Shown: positions 33,589-42,474 of the stretch, in pieces
How the letters are laid out: the number at the start of each line of letters is the position of its first letter
How positions within the stretch are numbered: position 1 is the stretch's first letter
Source of the DNA: Dyella mobilis
GTDB lineage: Bacteria > Pseudomonadota > Gammaproteobacteria > Xanthomonadales > Rhodanobacteraceae
Length of the DNA stretch: 64,000 nt
NCBI RefSeq assembly: GCF_016904945.1
Contig: NZ_JADIKF010000040.1
Span: forward strand, 930,001-994,000
Reading direction: 5' to 3'
Notes under the pieces: generated by a model
What the model saw: the letters and a program-made list of their open reading frames with translations, nothing else
What the model was told of the DNA's origin: nothing
The model's database searches: none
Position numbers and translations under genes: made by a program

Positions 33589-35643
33589 ATGAAGACAGAC
33601 TCCGTCATCAAGATCCTCTTCATCGAAAACTCGGTGGAGGACGCGGAACAGATCATCACGTTATTGCGCAATGCGGGCATCGCCGTGCGCCCTGCCCAGG
33701 CGACCACCACGGACCAGATCCACGCGGCCCTGGAAGATCTCGGCCCCGACCTAGTGTTGTTCAATCCCGGCGTGAGCGGCCTGCCGTTGCGCAGTGTTGC
33801 CCAACAGATCGACGCCAGTGCCCGCGACATTGCACTGATCGCCTGTGTATCGAAAATCGACGACCAGGGCGTTGCCGAGATGTTCCAGGACGGCGTGCAA
33901 GGCGTTGCCTCACGCGGTCAGCCCAAACAGCTGATCACGGTCATCAAGCGCGAATTCGACGCACTCAATACGCGCCGCCAGGTACGTCGCCTCGAGGCCG
34001 CCCTGCGCGAATCCGAGCGCCGTTGCGATGCGCTGCTGGACTCCTCCAACGATCCCATCGCCTACGTGCACGAAGGCATGCACGTGCGCGCCAACCGCTC
34101 CTACCTGGATACCTTCGGCTACGCCGATTACGACGACCTGCTCGGGTTGCCGGTTCTGGACCTGATCGGTCCGGCCGACGCCGACGCGTTCAAGAATCTG
34201 CTGCGCGCGCTTTCGCGCGGCGAAAAGGCCGAATACCGGCTCGAACTGCACGCGCGGCGCGCGGACGGCAGCACGTTCCCCGCTACAGCCGAATTCGCCC
34301 ATGCCACCTTTGAAGGCGAAACCTGCCTGCAAATCGTGTTCCGCCGGCAACAGGTTGATCCGGCCCTGATCGAGCAATTGCAGCGCGACGCAGTCACCGG
34401 CCTGTTCAACCGCGCACGCACGCTGGAGCACCTCGACAATGCCGTCGGAGCAGCCAGCGAAGGACGCAAAGGCCAGACCCTGCTGCTGATCGAACCCGAC
34501 AACTGGGCTCCGATCGTCAATGGCATCGGCCTGGGCAAGGCCGACGAGTTGCTGTCGGCCTTTGCCCGCCGGGTCAGCTCATCGCTGAATCAGGAGGATG
34601 TCGCCGGCCTGCTCGCCGAACATACGATAGGCGTGATCCTGCATACCGAAAGCGACGACGCCATTCGCGACTGGATCGGGGCATTGCAGCAAGCCATATC
34701 CCGCGAGATATTCGACCTTGGTACGCAGTCGATCACCTTGACCACCAGTATCGGCGGCAGCTTGCTGGGCGAAAAGAACGCCAATACCGACATGCTGCTC
34801 AACCAGGCCAGCCAGGCTCTGCGCAGCGCGCAAAGCCAAGGCGGCAACCGCAGCGAACTGCACGACCCGGCGGCCCGTGAAAAGGCCGATGCCGAGCGCG
34901 AGCGCAATTGGCTGAGCCTGCTGCGCCAGGCACTCACCCAAAACGAATTCGTGCTTTATCACCAGCAGAGCATCAGCCTGCAAGACGCCGAAGGCGACTA
35001 CTCGGAAATCCTGCTGCGCATGAACGGCCCACAGGGCGAGGTGCTGCCGGGCTTCTTCATGCCCATCGCGGAAAAGAACGGCCTCAATGCCGAAATCGAC
35101 CGCTGGGTGTTGAACCAGGCGATCAATGCGCTGAAGTCGCGCGAGCGACTCGGCTTCCCCACCACCTTCTTCGTGAAGCTCACGCCCGATTCGCTGCAAC
35201 CGCAGGCCAATCTGCTGTCCTGGCTTGACCGCCAGTTGAAGCAGGCAAACCTTAAGAACGGCAGGCTGGTGCTGGAAATGACCGAGAGCAAGGTGGTGAC
35301 TCTGCTGCGGCCCGCGCAGGAGTTCATTACCGGCTGGAAGAAACTCGGCGGCTTCTTTGCCTTGGAGCAATTCGGCTCGGGCCTCAACTCCTTCCAGCTC
35401 CTCAACCACATCGACGCCGATTACCTGAAGATCGATCGCAGCTTCATGGCCGACCTCCCGCAACATCCGGAGAACCAGAAGAAGATCACCGAGATCTGCC
35501 AGCAGGCGCACGAGATGAAGCGCATGGCCATAGCCGAGTGGGTGGAGGATGCGGCAAGCACCTCGCTGCTGTTCGCCTGCGGCGTGGATTTTGTGCAGGG
35601 CAACTTCCTGCAGGAACCGCAGCAGTTGGTCGTGAACGTTTAA
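33589..35643 (+). CDS. FimX-like c-di-GMP effector (REC-PAS-GGDEF-EAL)
   Basis: 684 residues. Receiver-like domain about 7-125 whose phospho-acceptor region is altered (LFNPGVSG in place of the Asp strand), PAS about 140-260, GGDEF about 275-430 with the active site degenerate (LAEHTIGV), and EAL about 445-680 with EILLRM for EAL and a lost catalytic set. This is the FimX/Filp arrangement, where the inactive EAL domain binds c-di-GMP and controls type IV pilus assembly at the pole. It is monocistronic, with a 148-base upstream spacer and a strong terminator after it. Confidence 0.88.
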   Translation: MKTDSVIKILFIENSVEDAEQIITLLRNAGIAVRPAQATTTDQIHAALEDLGPDLVLFNPGVSGLPLRSVAQQIDASARDIALIACVSKIDDQGVAEMFQDGVQGVASRGQPKQLITVIKREFDALNTRRQVRRLEAALRESERRCDALLDSSNDPIAYVHEGMHVRANRSYLDTFGYADYDDLLGLPVLDLIGPADADAFKNLLRALSRGEKAEYRLELHARRADGSTFPATAEFAHATFEGETCLQIVFRRQQVDPALIEQLQRDAVTGLFNRARTLEHLDNAVGAASEGRKGQTLLLIEPDNWAPIVNGIGLGKADELLSAFARRVSSSLNQEDVAGLLAEHTIGVILHTESDDAIRDWIGALQQAISREIFDLGTQSITLTTSIGGSLLGEKNANTDMLLNQASQALRSAQSQGGNRSELHDPAAREKADAERERNWLSLLRQALTQNEFVLYHQQSISLQDAEGDYSEILLRMNGPQGEVLPGFFMPIAEKNGLNAEIDRWVLNQAINALKSRERLGFPTTFFVKLTPDSLQPQANLLSWLDRQLKQANLKNGRLVLEMTESKVVTLLRPAQEFITGWKKLGGFFALEQFGSGLNSFQLLNHIDADYLKIDRSFMADLPQHPENQKKITEICQQAHEMKRMAIAEWVEDAASTSLLFACGVDFVQGNFLQEPQQLVVNV

Positions 35644-35688
35644 TCTCGCGCAGGCCGGGCAAAGCCCCGGCCTGCCGCAGGGGCAAAC

Positions 35689-35722
35689 AAAAAAGCCCGC
35701 GGATTGCTCCGCGGGCTTTTTT
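35689..35722. terminator. Bidirectional terminator fimX-like / rplS
   Basis: A 15-bp stem, AAAAAAGCCCGCGGA and TCCGCGGGCTTTTTT, with a TTGC loop and flanking A/T tracts serves the convergent FimX-like gene and the ribosomal operon. Confidence 0.95.
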
Positions 35723-35741
35723 TGTACCAAGCGAACCGAGA

Positions 35742-36113
35742 TTAGTCGGCCGACGAGGAAGAGGAAGCGGCGATGTCTTCCTTGATGCGGGCAGCCTTGC
35801 CTTCCAGGCCGCGCAGGTAGTACAGCTTGGCGCCGCGCACTTTGCCCTTGCGCTTCACCGTCACCGACTCGATGCTCGGGCTGTGTGCCTGGAACACGCG
35901 CTCCACGCCGGTGCCGTGCGAGATCTTGCGCACGGTGAAAGCGGAATGCAAGCCGCGGCTGCGCTTGGCGATGACGACACCTTCGAACGCCTGGACGCGT
36001 TCGCGGTTACCTTCCTTCACCTTGACGTTGACGATCACGGTGTCGCCAGGGCCGAACTCCGGCAGCTGGCGGGTGATCTGCTCGGCTTCGAACTGTTCGA
36101 TGATCTTGTTCAT
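35742..36113 (-). CDS. rplS: 50S ribosomal protein L19
   Basis: 123 residues. FGPGDTVIVNVKVKEGNRERVQAFEG, GVERVFQAHSP and KLYYLRGLEGKAARIKE are L19. It is last in the classical rpsP-rimM-trmD-rplS operon, 18 bases after trmD. The C-terminus has a Ser/Ala tail. Confidence 0.98.
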   Translation of the reverse strand: MNKIIEQFEAEQITRQLPEFGPGDTVIVNVKVKEGNRERVQAFEGVVIAKRSRGLHSAFTVRKISHGTGVERVFQAHSPSIESVTVKRKGKVRGAKLYYLRGLEGKAARIKEDIAASSSSSAD

Positions 36114-36131
36114 GGCAACACCTGTCTTTTC

Positions 36132-36917
36132 TCAATGATTGCGGTCTTCATTGACCGCATCGTTTTGCCGCGCCTGCCACTGGGCATGTTCACGGCGGAA
36201 TTCATCCAACAGCGCACGGGACTCCTTATCCAGCGCGCGCTGCGCCAATAAATCGGGACGTCGCAACCAGGTCCGTCCCAGTGATTGCTTCAGGCGCCAA
36301 CGGCGAATGGCCGCGTGATCGCCGGAGAGCAATACGTCCGGTACGTCGCCGAGTGCATCGTGCACCGGTTTTGCATAGTGCGGGCAATCGAGCAAGCCGT
36401 TCGAGAACGAATCCTGCTCGGCCGATTGCGCATCGTTCAGCGCACCATCCTGCAGGCGGCCCACGGCATCAATGATCACCGCGGCACCCAGCTCGCCACC
36501 GGACAGCACATAATCGCCGATAGAAAGCTCTTCGTCGACCTCGTGCGCCAGCAGACGCTCGTCCACACCTTCGTAACGTCCACAAAGCAAGGCGATGCGC
36601 GGCAATTTTGCCAGCGCCTCCACCCTGCCCTGCGTCAGCCGCGCTCCTTGCGGGCTGAGATAAATCACATGCACCGGATCCGGTGCCGCCTCGCGTACTG
36701 CCTTGAGAGCTGAACGCAAAGGCTCAATCAGCATCACCATGCCGGGGCCGCCGCCGCAGGTGCGGCCATCCACGGTACGGTAATTATCGGTGGCGTAATC
36801 GCGCGGGTTCCAGGTTTCCACCTGCAACAGCTCGCGCTGCTGCGCGCGCCCTACTACACCGACGGCGGCACACTGGCGCATGAAGTCGGGAAACAGCGTG
36901 ACGACATCGATGCGCAT
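36132..36917 (-). CDS. trmD: tRNA (guanine37-N1)-methyltransferase
   Basis: 261 residues. Trefoil-knot SPOUT enzyme: TLFPDFMR, GGGPGMVM, ALLCGRYEGVDERL, ELSIGDYVLSGGE, DVLLSGDHAAIRRWR. It methylates G37 of Pro, Leu and Arg tRNAs, preventing frameshifting. Lies 14 bases after rimM. Confidence 0.98.
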   Translation of the reverse strand: MRIDVVTLFPDFMRQCAAVGVVGRAQQRELLQVETWNPRDYATDNYRTVDGRTCGGGPGMVMLIEPLRSALKAVREAAPDPVHVIYLSPQGARLTQGRVEALAKLPRIALLCGRYEGVDERLLAHEVDEELSIGDYVLSGGELGAAVIIDAVGRLQDGALNDAQSAEQDSFSNGLLDCPHYAKPVHDALGDVPDVLLSGDHAAIRRWRLKQSLGRTWLRRPDLLAQRALDKESRALLDEFRREHAQWQARQNDAVNEDRNH

Positions 36918-36931
36918 CGGACCCTCAATCT

Positions 36932-37447
36932 TCAGAATTCAGGATCCCAGTCCACCACCATGCGTCCACCGGAAATATCCACCGAACGCACGTAAACACC
37001 CTGGACGAAAGGAACCAGCCGCTCGCGCTCGCCGTCCCTTACCACCACCACATCGTTGGCGCCGGTGGCGAACAGGTGACTGACCCGCCCCAACGCTACA
37101 CCTTCGGTGGTGACGACCTCGAGACCCTCGAGATCGACCCAGTAATATTCATCCTTGCCAGGAGGCGGCAACTGCTCGCGGGGGACGTAGATGTCCTGCC
37201 CGACCAAAGCGGCTGCGGCATCCCGATCGTCCACCTCAGGCAATTTGGCCACGAGGCCCTTGCCCTGAGGGTGACCCTTGACACCGTTGACCTCCGTTTC
37301 CTGACCCGGTGCCGATGAAAGCAGCCAGGGCAGGTACTTGAAGATCTGCGTGCGGGGCTCGGTCCAGGATTCAACCTTGAGCCAGCCCTGTACGCCGTAC
37401 AACCCGACGATGCGTCCAACCAGGACGCGCCGACCGGCTGCCGTCAT
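36932..37447 (-). CDS. rimM: Ribosome maturation factor RimM
   Basis: 171 residues starting MTAAGRR; the longer frame is rejected because it would overlap rpsP. GRIVGLYGVQGWLKVESWTEP opens the RimM domain and YYWVDLEGLEV, VPFVQGVYVRSVDI the PRC-barrel. It assists 30S head assembly with S19. Two bases separate it from rpsP. Confidence 0.96.
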   Translation of the reverse strand: MTAAGRRVLVGRIVGLYGVQGWLKVESWTEPRTQIFKYLPWLLSSAPGQETEVNGVKGHPQGKGLVAKLPEVDDRDAAAALVGQDIYVPREQLPPPGKDEYYWVDLEGLEVVTTEGVALGRVSHLFATGANDVVVVRDGERERLVPFVQGVYVRSVDISGGRMVVDWDPEF

Positions 37448-37449
37448 GC

Positions 37450-37704
37450 TCAGGCAGCCTGCTGCTTGCCGGCTTCCTTCACCAGGGCGGCGACCTTGTC
37501 GCTCAGCTGGGCACCCTTGGACACCCATTCCTGAACGCGCACAACGTTCAGCTCAAGGCGCTTGTCCTTGCCCGAGGCGACCGGGTTGTAGAAACCCACG
37601 TTTTCGATGTTGCGGCCATCACGCGCACTGCGCGAGTCGGTCACGACGACGTGGTAGAACGGACGGCCCTTGGCGCCGCCGCGCGAAAGACGAATCTTAA
37701 CCAT
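37450..37704 (-). CDS. rpsP: 30S ribosomal protein S16
   Basis: 84 residues, MVKIRLSRGGAKGRPFYHVV and NVGFYNP with the WVSKGAQLSDKV end are S16. First gene of the rpsP-rimM-trmD-rplS operon; the 129-base spacer to ffh must hold its promoter or leader, including a GCCGG-type hairpin near 37716-37732. Confidence 0.98.
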   Translation of the reverse strand: MVKIRLSRGGAKGRPFYHVVVTDSRSARDGRNIENVGFYNPVASGKDKRLELNVVRVQEWVSKGAQLSDKVAALVKEAGKQQAA

Positions 37705-37833
37705 AGTAAAAGCTCCAGAGTTGCCGGCATGCCCGGCAAACGCGCCCTGGGACGGACGCGGTAAACGCGACATTTTAATGAAATTTGTGGAAAAAGGAAG
37801 GGGTTACCCCGTCCTTCAGTCAGCAGGCCCCGC

Positions 37834-39216
37834 TCAGCGCATCGGCGGTAAGCCGCCACCCATGCCGCCCATGCCCTTCATGGCACCGCGCATCTGGCGC
37901 AACAGGCCCTTGCTGCCACCCTTGGAGAGCTTGGACATCATTTTTTCCATCTGCATGTACTGCTTCAACAGACGGTTCACGTCGGCCGGCTGAGTGCCCG
38001 AGCCCTTGGCCACGCGAGCGCGGCGCGAGCCGTTGAGCAGATCCGGATGGCGGCGCTCTTTCTTGGTCATCGAACTGATGATGGCGACCATGCGCTTGAT
38101 TTCGCCGTCGTTGACCTTGGACTTCACATTTTCAGGCAGGTTCGAAACGCCCGGCAGCTTGTCCATCAGGCCGGCGAGGCCTCCCATGTTGGTCATCTGC
38201 TCGAGCTGATCGCGCATGTCGTTCAAGTCGAAGCGCTTGCCCTTCATCACCTTGGTGGCGAGCTTCTGCGCTTTTTCCTGGTCGACCTTGCGCTCCACCT
38301 CCTCGACCAGCGACAGCACGTCGCCCATGCCGAGAATGCGCTGTGCCACGCGATCGGGGTGGAACGGCTCCAGCGCATCGGTCTTTTCGCCGGCGCCAAG
38401 GAACTTGATCGGGCGGCCGGTGACATAGCGCACCGAAAGGGCCGCGCCACCGCGCGCATCGCCATCGGTCTTGGTCAGCACCACGCCGGTGAGCGGCAGC
38501 GCCTCGCTGAAGGCCTTGGCCGTGTTGGCGGCGTCCTGGCCGGTCATCGAGTCGACCACGAACAGCGTTTCGATCGGCGTGACCGCGGCGTGCAGCGCCT
38601 TGATCTCCGCCATCATCGCTTCGTCGACGTGCAGACGGCCGGCGGTGTCGATCAGCAGCACGTCCATCACTTCCTTGCGTGCTGCGGAAATCGCCGCCTT
38701 GGCGATATCCACCGGGTTCTGGCCGGCTTCCGACGGGAAGAACCTCACGCCTACCTGATCGGCCAGCGTCCGCAGCTGCTCGATGGCGGCCGGACGGTAC
38801 ACGTCGCAGCTCACCACCATCACGCGCTTTTTCTTTCGCTCGGTGAGGAAGCGCGCCAGCTTGGCCACGGTGGTGGTTTTACCGGCACCTTGCAGGCCGG
38901 CCATGAGCACCACAGCCGGCGGCTGCTGGGCAAGATTGAGCTCGCTGTTGGCGGTGCCCATCACGGCGGTCAGCTCATCGCTGACCACCTTCACCAGCGC
39001 CTGGCCGGGCGACAGGCTCTTGAGCACTTCCTGGCCGACCGCGCGCACCTTCACGCGCTCGACCAGCGCCTGCACCACCGGCAGGGCCACGTCGGCCTCC
39101 AGCAGGGCAATGCGCACCTCGCGCAAGCTTTCGCGGATGTTTTCCTCGGTCAGGCGACCGCGGCCGCGCAGGCGGTTGACGGTGGCGGACAGGCGTTGGC
39201 TGAGCGACTCGAACAT
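37834..39216 (-). CDS. ffh: Signal recognition particle protein Ffh
   Basis: 460 residues, starting MFESLSQRLS. N domain, then the GTPase G domain (GLQGAGKTTTVAKLA, SCDVYRPAAIEQL, LLIDTAGRLHVD, VLTKTDGDARGGAAL) and the methionine-rich M domain with GSGTQPADVNRLLKQYMQMEKMM. It binds signal sequences and SRP RNA. It stands upstream of rpsP on the same strand as in many Gammaproteobacteria. Confidence 0.98.
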   Translation of the reverse strand: MFESLSQRLSATVNRLRGRGRLTEENIRESLREVRIALLEADVALPVVQALVERVKVRAVGQEVLKSLSPGQALVKVVSDELTAVMGTANSELNLAQQPPAVVLMAGLQGAGKTTTVAKLARFLTERKKKRVMVVSCDVYRPAAIEQLRTLADQVGVRFFPSEAGQNPVDIAKAAISAARKEVMDVLLIDTAGRLHVDEAMMAEIKALHAAVTPIETLFVVDSMTGQDAANTAKAFSEALPLTGVVLTKTDGDARGGAALSVRYVTGRPIKFLGAGEKTDALEPFHPDRVAQRILGMGDVLSLVEEVERKVDQEKAQKLATKVMKGKRFDLNDMRDQLEQMTNMGGLAGLMDKLPGVSNLPENVKSKVNDGEIKRMVAIISSMTKKERRHPDLLNGSRRARVAKGSGTQPADVNRLLKQYMQMEKMMSKLSKGGSKGLLRQMRGAMKGMGGMGGGLPPMR

Positions 39217-39273
39217 GGCGATAGGATCGGAAAAGGCTGAGCGGATTGACAAATATACCAGACGCCCGTTTTC

Positions 39274-40602
39274 TCAGGAGTGCCTGGGCTGAGCCTCGAT
39301 CCAGTTGACGATGTCGCGGATGACCTGTGCATCCACCTGGCCGGGTTTCATGTAATCGGCGGGGCTAGGCGGCGTGCCTCCAGGCATGAACAAATGACTC
39401 AATCCCGGATACTGAATCAGCTTTGCGCGAGAATCGTGCGCAAAGGCGTCCTGCCACTGAGAGAAATCCTGCTGCGGAAGTACCTGATAATCGTCGCCGC
39501 CTTGCAACACCAGTATCGGCTTGGACAGCCCCTTGGCCGTGGCAATCGGATCGTAATCGCGCAGGCTCAACCAGAAACTTAGCGGCCCGTTGAGCACCTG
39601 GCCCTGGGGAGGGTGCGACGGATCGGCGTGAGCCACTGCATCTCGCGCCTGGATGACCGGCGCCAACAGCTTGTCCATCTGCTCCGGCGAAGCTCCCTGC
39701 AAGGGACCCAGGTAGCGCATCTGCCGAATGACCGTATCCAGCGTCAATTTTGCCGGCGCAGCCAGCAAGACGATGCCGTTTACCTGAGGATCGCGCTGAG
39801 CGATACGCGGCGCCATCGCGGCGCCCAGGCTGTGCCCCAGGACAAACAGACGCGCCGGATCGATGGAAGCCTGCTTTGCCAGCAACTGCAGCCCGGCCAC
39901 CGCATCATCGGTCACCGACTCATCGACTGTGATGTTTTTGCCGGACATTTGCTCGCCGTAAACGTGCGAGCGCTTGTCGTAACGCAGCGAGGCGATGCCC
40001 GCGGCCGCCAGCCCTTCTGCCAGATCCCGAAAAGGCTTGTTGGGACCGATGGTCTCGTCGCGATCGAGCGCACCGGAGCCAACCACGAGCAGAACGGCCG
40101 GGAACGGGCCGCGCCCCTCCGGAACGACCAGGGTACCTGGCAAGGGGCCAAATGGCGAAGCCACCTGCACGGCATGCTCGACTCCCGCGCTCGTCAACGG
40201 CGAGGTATCGCCCAGCACACTCATTGGCACGATCCGAAACGTGGTGATGCGATCTTGCGCATCGCAGTCAACCAGCGTCGCAAACGAGAGCTTGGCGAAA
40301 TCCATCCTCGCAACGAGCATCGGGTGACCACCGACGGCTCGCGACTGCAGCTGACCAAGCTTTTGCAAGGCTCCCGCCACGCCCTGCAGCGAGGCCCAAG
40401 CGGCCTTCAGCTTCTCCGGTGTTACTTGTGCTGCGGTGTCCGGCGCAAAGTTTTTGATCGCGTCCGCTTCATTGCCTTGCGTCCATGCAGCAAGCGCTGC
40501 TTGGCCACGGGCACGGCACGCGTCGGTTGATTCCGCTCGACTGGACAGGGTAAACGCGAGACACAGCAGCCCGACCAGCACGCTCAGCGCGCAGGTATTC
40601 AT
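39274..40602 (-). CDS. Secreted alpha/beta hydrolase with DUF3887-like N-domain
   Basis: 442 residues. Signal peptide about 1-23, an N-terminal DUF3887-like helical domain (residues 30-130, VTPEKLKAAW), then an alpha/beta hydrolase: LLVVGSGALDRDET, SLRYDKRSHVYG, nucleophile elbow VLGHSLGAAMAP, acid near LVLQGGDDYQV, and His in YPGLSHLFMPG. TAGGAGG lies 4 bases before the ATG. It follows the SdpI-like gene by 18 bases, so the two are probably co-transcribed from the SdpR-controlled promoter. The substrate is unknown; peptidase or esterase are both possible. Confidence 0.83.
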   Translation of the reverse strand: MNTCALSVLVGLLCLAFTLSSRAESTDACRARGQAALAAWTQGNEADAIKNFAPDTAAQVTPEKLKAAWASLQGVAGALQKLGQLQSRAVGGHPMLVARMDFAKLSFATLVDCDAQDRITTFRIVPMSVLGDTSPLTSAGVEHAVQVASPFGPLPGTLVVPEGRGPFPAVLLVVGSGALDRDETIGPNKPFRDLAEGLAAAGIASLRYDKRSHVYGEQMSGKNITVDESVTDDAVAGLQLLAKQASIDPARLFVLGHSLGAAMAPRIAQRDPQVNGIVLLAAPAKLTLDTVIRQMRYLGPLQGASPEQMDKLLAPVIQARDAVAHADPSHPPQGQVLNGPLSFWLSLRDYDPIATAKGLSKPILVLQGGDDYQVLPQQDFSQWQDAFAHDSRAKLIQYPGLSHLFMPGGTPPSPADYMKPGQVDAQVIRDIVNWIEAQPRHS

Positions 40603-40620
40603 AAAGCCTCCTAGGTACGC

Positions 40621-41265
40621 TTAGTGATGGCGCTCTACGCGCCGATAAACCAAGTACGAATAGACAGCGGGAATAAACGCAGCCACTACCACTACCGATA
40701 CCGAAAGCAAGACAGGTGCGTTCACGAGGCTGGCAACGACCACGATGATCCCCGCAAGCATGAATACCCACCCGGCAAAGCGATGGGTACGCTCCCACAC
40801 TTCATCGCTGGCAATGGTCCACGGCGTACGTATCCCCGCAAAAAAATTCTTGCGCAATTTGCCCATGTAATTGCCAACGAACATCAATAGCAGGCCCATC
40901 GGCAGCAGCGGAACCACGAGCCTTCCTGCAGGATGTCCTGCCGCATTCAGCAGAATACCCAGCGCGGTAACCAGCACAAATGCCTGCGCCGCCAGCATGA
41001 TGGTGACAAACACCGGCAAGAACGGGGTGATTTCGAAGCCTCGCGGCGAGATGGACGGCAACACGATGGTAAGCAGCGCAAGCGATGCCATGACAATCAT
41101 GGGAACGGCGACGGCCTTGATTGGACTGGCATAGCCATCGATCTGCCCGTGGGCGTTCCAGTGCACCGCAACCAGTGCCGGCATCTGCGCACGCAGCCAT
41201 GCAAAAGCAGCCAGCAGTATCAGCAGGAAAAGTACGGATAAAAAGAGACTGCTTGCAGGTTTCAT
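40621..41265 (-). CDS. SdpI/DUF1648-family membrane protein
   Basis: 214 residues, six predicted transmembrane segments. The N-terminal VHWNAHGQIDGYASPIKAV is the DUF1648 signature and GNYMGKLRKNFFAGIRTPWTIASDEVWERTHRFAG the SdpI signature. In Bacillus, SdpI gives immunity to the SdpC toxin and sequesters the repressor SdpR at the membrane. No sdpABC toxin genes are visible. ATGA overlap with the ArsR-type gene supports an SdpR/SdpI pair. Confidence 0.88.
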   Translation of the reverse strand: MKPASSLFLSVLFLLILLAAFAWLRAQMPALVAVHWNAHGQIDGYASPIKAVAVPMIVMASLALLTIVLPSISPRGFEITPFLPVFVTIMLAAQAFVLVTALGILLNAAGHPAGRLVVPLLPMGLLLMFVGNYMGKLRKNFFAGIRTPWTIASDEVWERTHRFAGWVFMLAGIIVVVASLVNAPVLLSVSVVVVAAFIPAVYSYLVYRRVERHH

Positions 41266-41549
41266 CGCTTGCCTCCACGCCCCCCGGCGGCCGGGATCAG
41301 ATCGAGCATCATCCGTGCAAAGTCTTCCATCACGGTGGTGTTCAAGGAATAGACGATGTATTGGCCCCGCCGCTCGGTACGCACCAGATCGGCCTGCTTG
41401 AGCACGGCAAAATGATGTGACAGCGATGCGCCGGTGATATCGAAGGCCTCTCCGATCTCACCCGCACTCAACGCCCCGCCCTGCAGCCGCTTGAGGATCG
41501 CGCGGCGGGTCGGGTCAGCCAGGGCACGGAAGACGGCTTGCTGTTTCAT
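41262..41549 (-). CDS. ArsR-type repressor of the SdpR group
   Basis: 95 residues. Winged helix: FRALADPTRRAILKRLQ, GALSAGEIGEAFDITGASLSHHFAVLKQADLV and RRGQYIVYSLNTTV. No ArsR-like Cys-rich metal site is present, as in SdpR. It likely represses its own operon from the dyad at 41572-41594. Confidence 0.9.
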   Translation of the reverse strand: MKQQAVFRALADPTRRAILKRLQGGALSAGEIGEAFDITGASLSHHFAVLKQADLVRTERRGQYIVYSLNTTVMEDFARMMLDLIPAAGGRGGKR

Positions 41550-41571
41550 GGGCGACCATCGGTTCGATGAC

Positions 41572-41594
41572 TAGATAATTAGATAAATATCTAA
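41572..41594. promoter_or_regulatory. Operator dyad for the SdpR-like repressor
   Basis: TTAGATA-AA-TATCTAA (41579-41594) is a perfect 7-2-7 palindrome, preceded by a further TAGATAA copy at 41572. It is AT-rich in a GC-rich genome, lies about 30 bases upstream of the repressor ATG, and borders the divergent ypjD promoter. Confidence 0.75.
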
Positions 41595-41658
41595 ATATTG
41601 CAAGTGCCTCGATTTGCCGCGTTCACGCCTCGCACGCCCTGTGCCACACTTGCAAGAC

Positions 41659-42468
41659 ATGCCAGCCGCCCTGTCCATCTTCGCCATCGCCTGCTACCTG
41701 CTCGCCAGCCTGCTGCTGGCGCGGCCGCTGCTGGGCGGCTCGGTGGCGGTACCCGCGCGCTACACGCGCCCGGCCTTGGCCATCGCCACACTGGCCGTGC
41801 TGGCGCATGCCGGTAATCTGTTGGCCATGCATCGCGGCGCACTGGATCTGCATTTCTTCGCCGCGCTCTCGCTGGTGGCCTGCGTGGTATCGGCACTCAC
41901 CCTGCTAGTAAACCTCAGCCGGCCAGTGTCTGCACTTGGCGTCATTGCCTTTCCGCTGAGCGCCTTGCTGCTGTGGGTGGACAGCTTCCTGGCGCCGCCT
42001 ACCGCACCGGAATCGATGGATTGGCACATCAAACTGCACGTTACCGTCGCACTGCTGGCCTTTGGCGTGCTCTCGATCGCTGCAGCCATGGCGATCCTGC
42101 TGGCCGTGCAGGATCGCGCCCTGCGTCATCGCCAATTAGGGGCATGGCTGAGCGCATTGCCCCCGCTGACGCTGACCGAATCGCTGCTGTTTCGATTGAT
42201 CGGCGCGGGCTTCGTGCTGCTCACGCTCACCCTGCTTACCGGCATCCTGTTCGTTGACAATCTCTTCGGCCAACACCTGGTGCACAAGACGGTGCTGTCG
42301 ATCATCGCCTGGCTGGTGTTCGGCGCCCTGCTCTACGGCCGCTGGAAACATGGCTGGCGCGGACGCAGCGCGGTGAATCTCACCCTGATCGGCATGGGCG
42401 TGCTGGCGCTGGCCTTCTTCGGCTCGAAGTTCGTGCTTGAAGTAATCCTGCATCGCGCGGTCGATTGA
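41659..42468 (+). CDS. Inner-membrane YpjD/CcsA-like protein
   Basis: 269 residues, eight hydrophobic segments. The cytochrome c assembly (CcsA-like) core HIKLHVTVALLAFGVLSIAAAMAILLAVQDRALR and the C-terminal HKTVLSIIAWLVFGALLYGR are typical of YpjD/CorE, related to heme handling or Mg/Co transport. It is normally adjacent and divergent to ffh; here a three-gene islet separates them. Ends 6 bases from convergent radA. Confidence 0.88.
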   Translation: MPAALSIFAIACYLLASLLLARPLLGGSVAVPARYTRPALAIATLAVLAHAGNLLAMHRGALDLHFFAALSLVACVVSALTLLVNLSRPVSALGVIAFPLSALLLWVDSFLAPPTAPESMDWHIKLHVTVALLAFGVLSIAAAMAILLAVQDRALRHRQLGAWLSALPPLTLTESLLFRLIGAGFVLLTLTLLTGILFVDNLFGQHLVHKTVLSIIAWLVFGALLYGRWKHGWRGRSAVNLTLIGMGVLALAFFGSKFVLEVILHRAVD

Positions 42469-42474
42469 CCTGCC

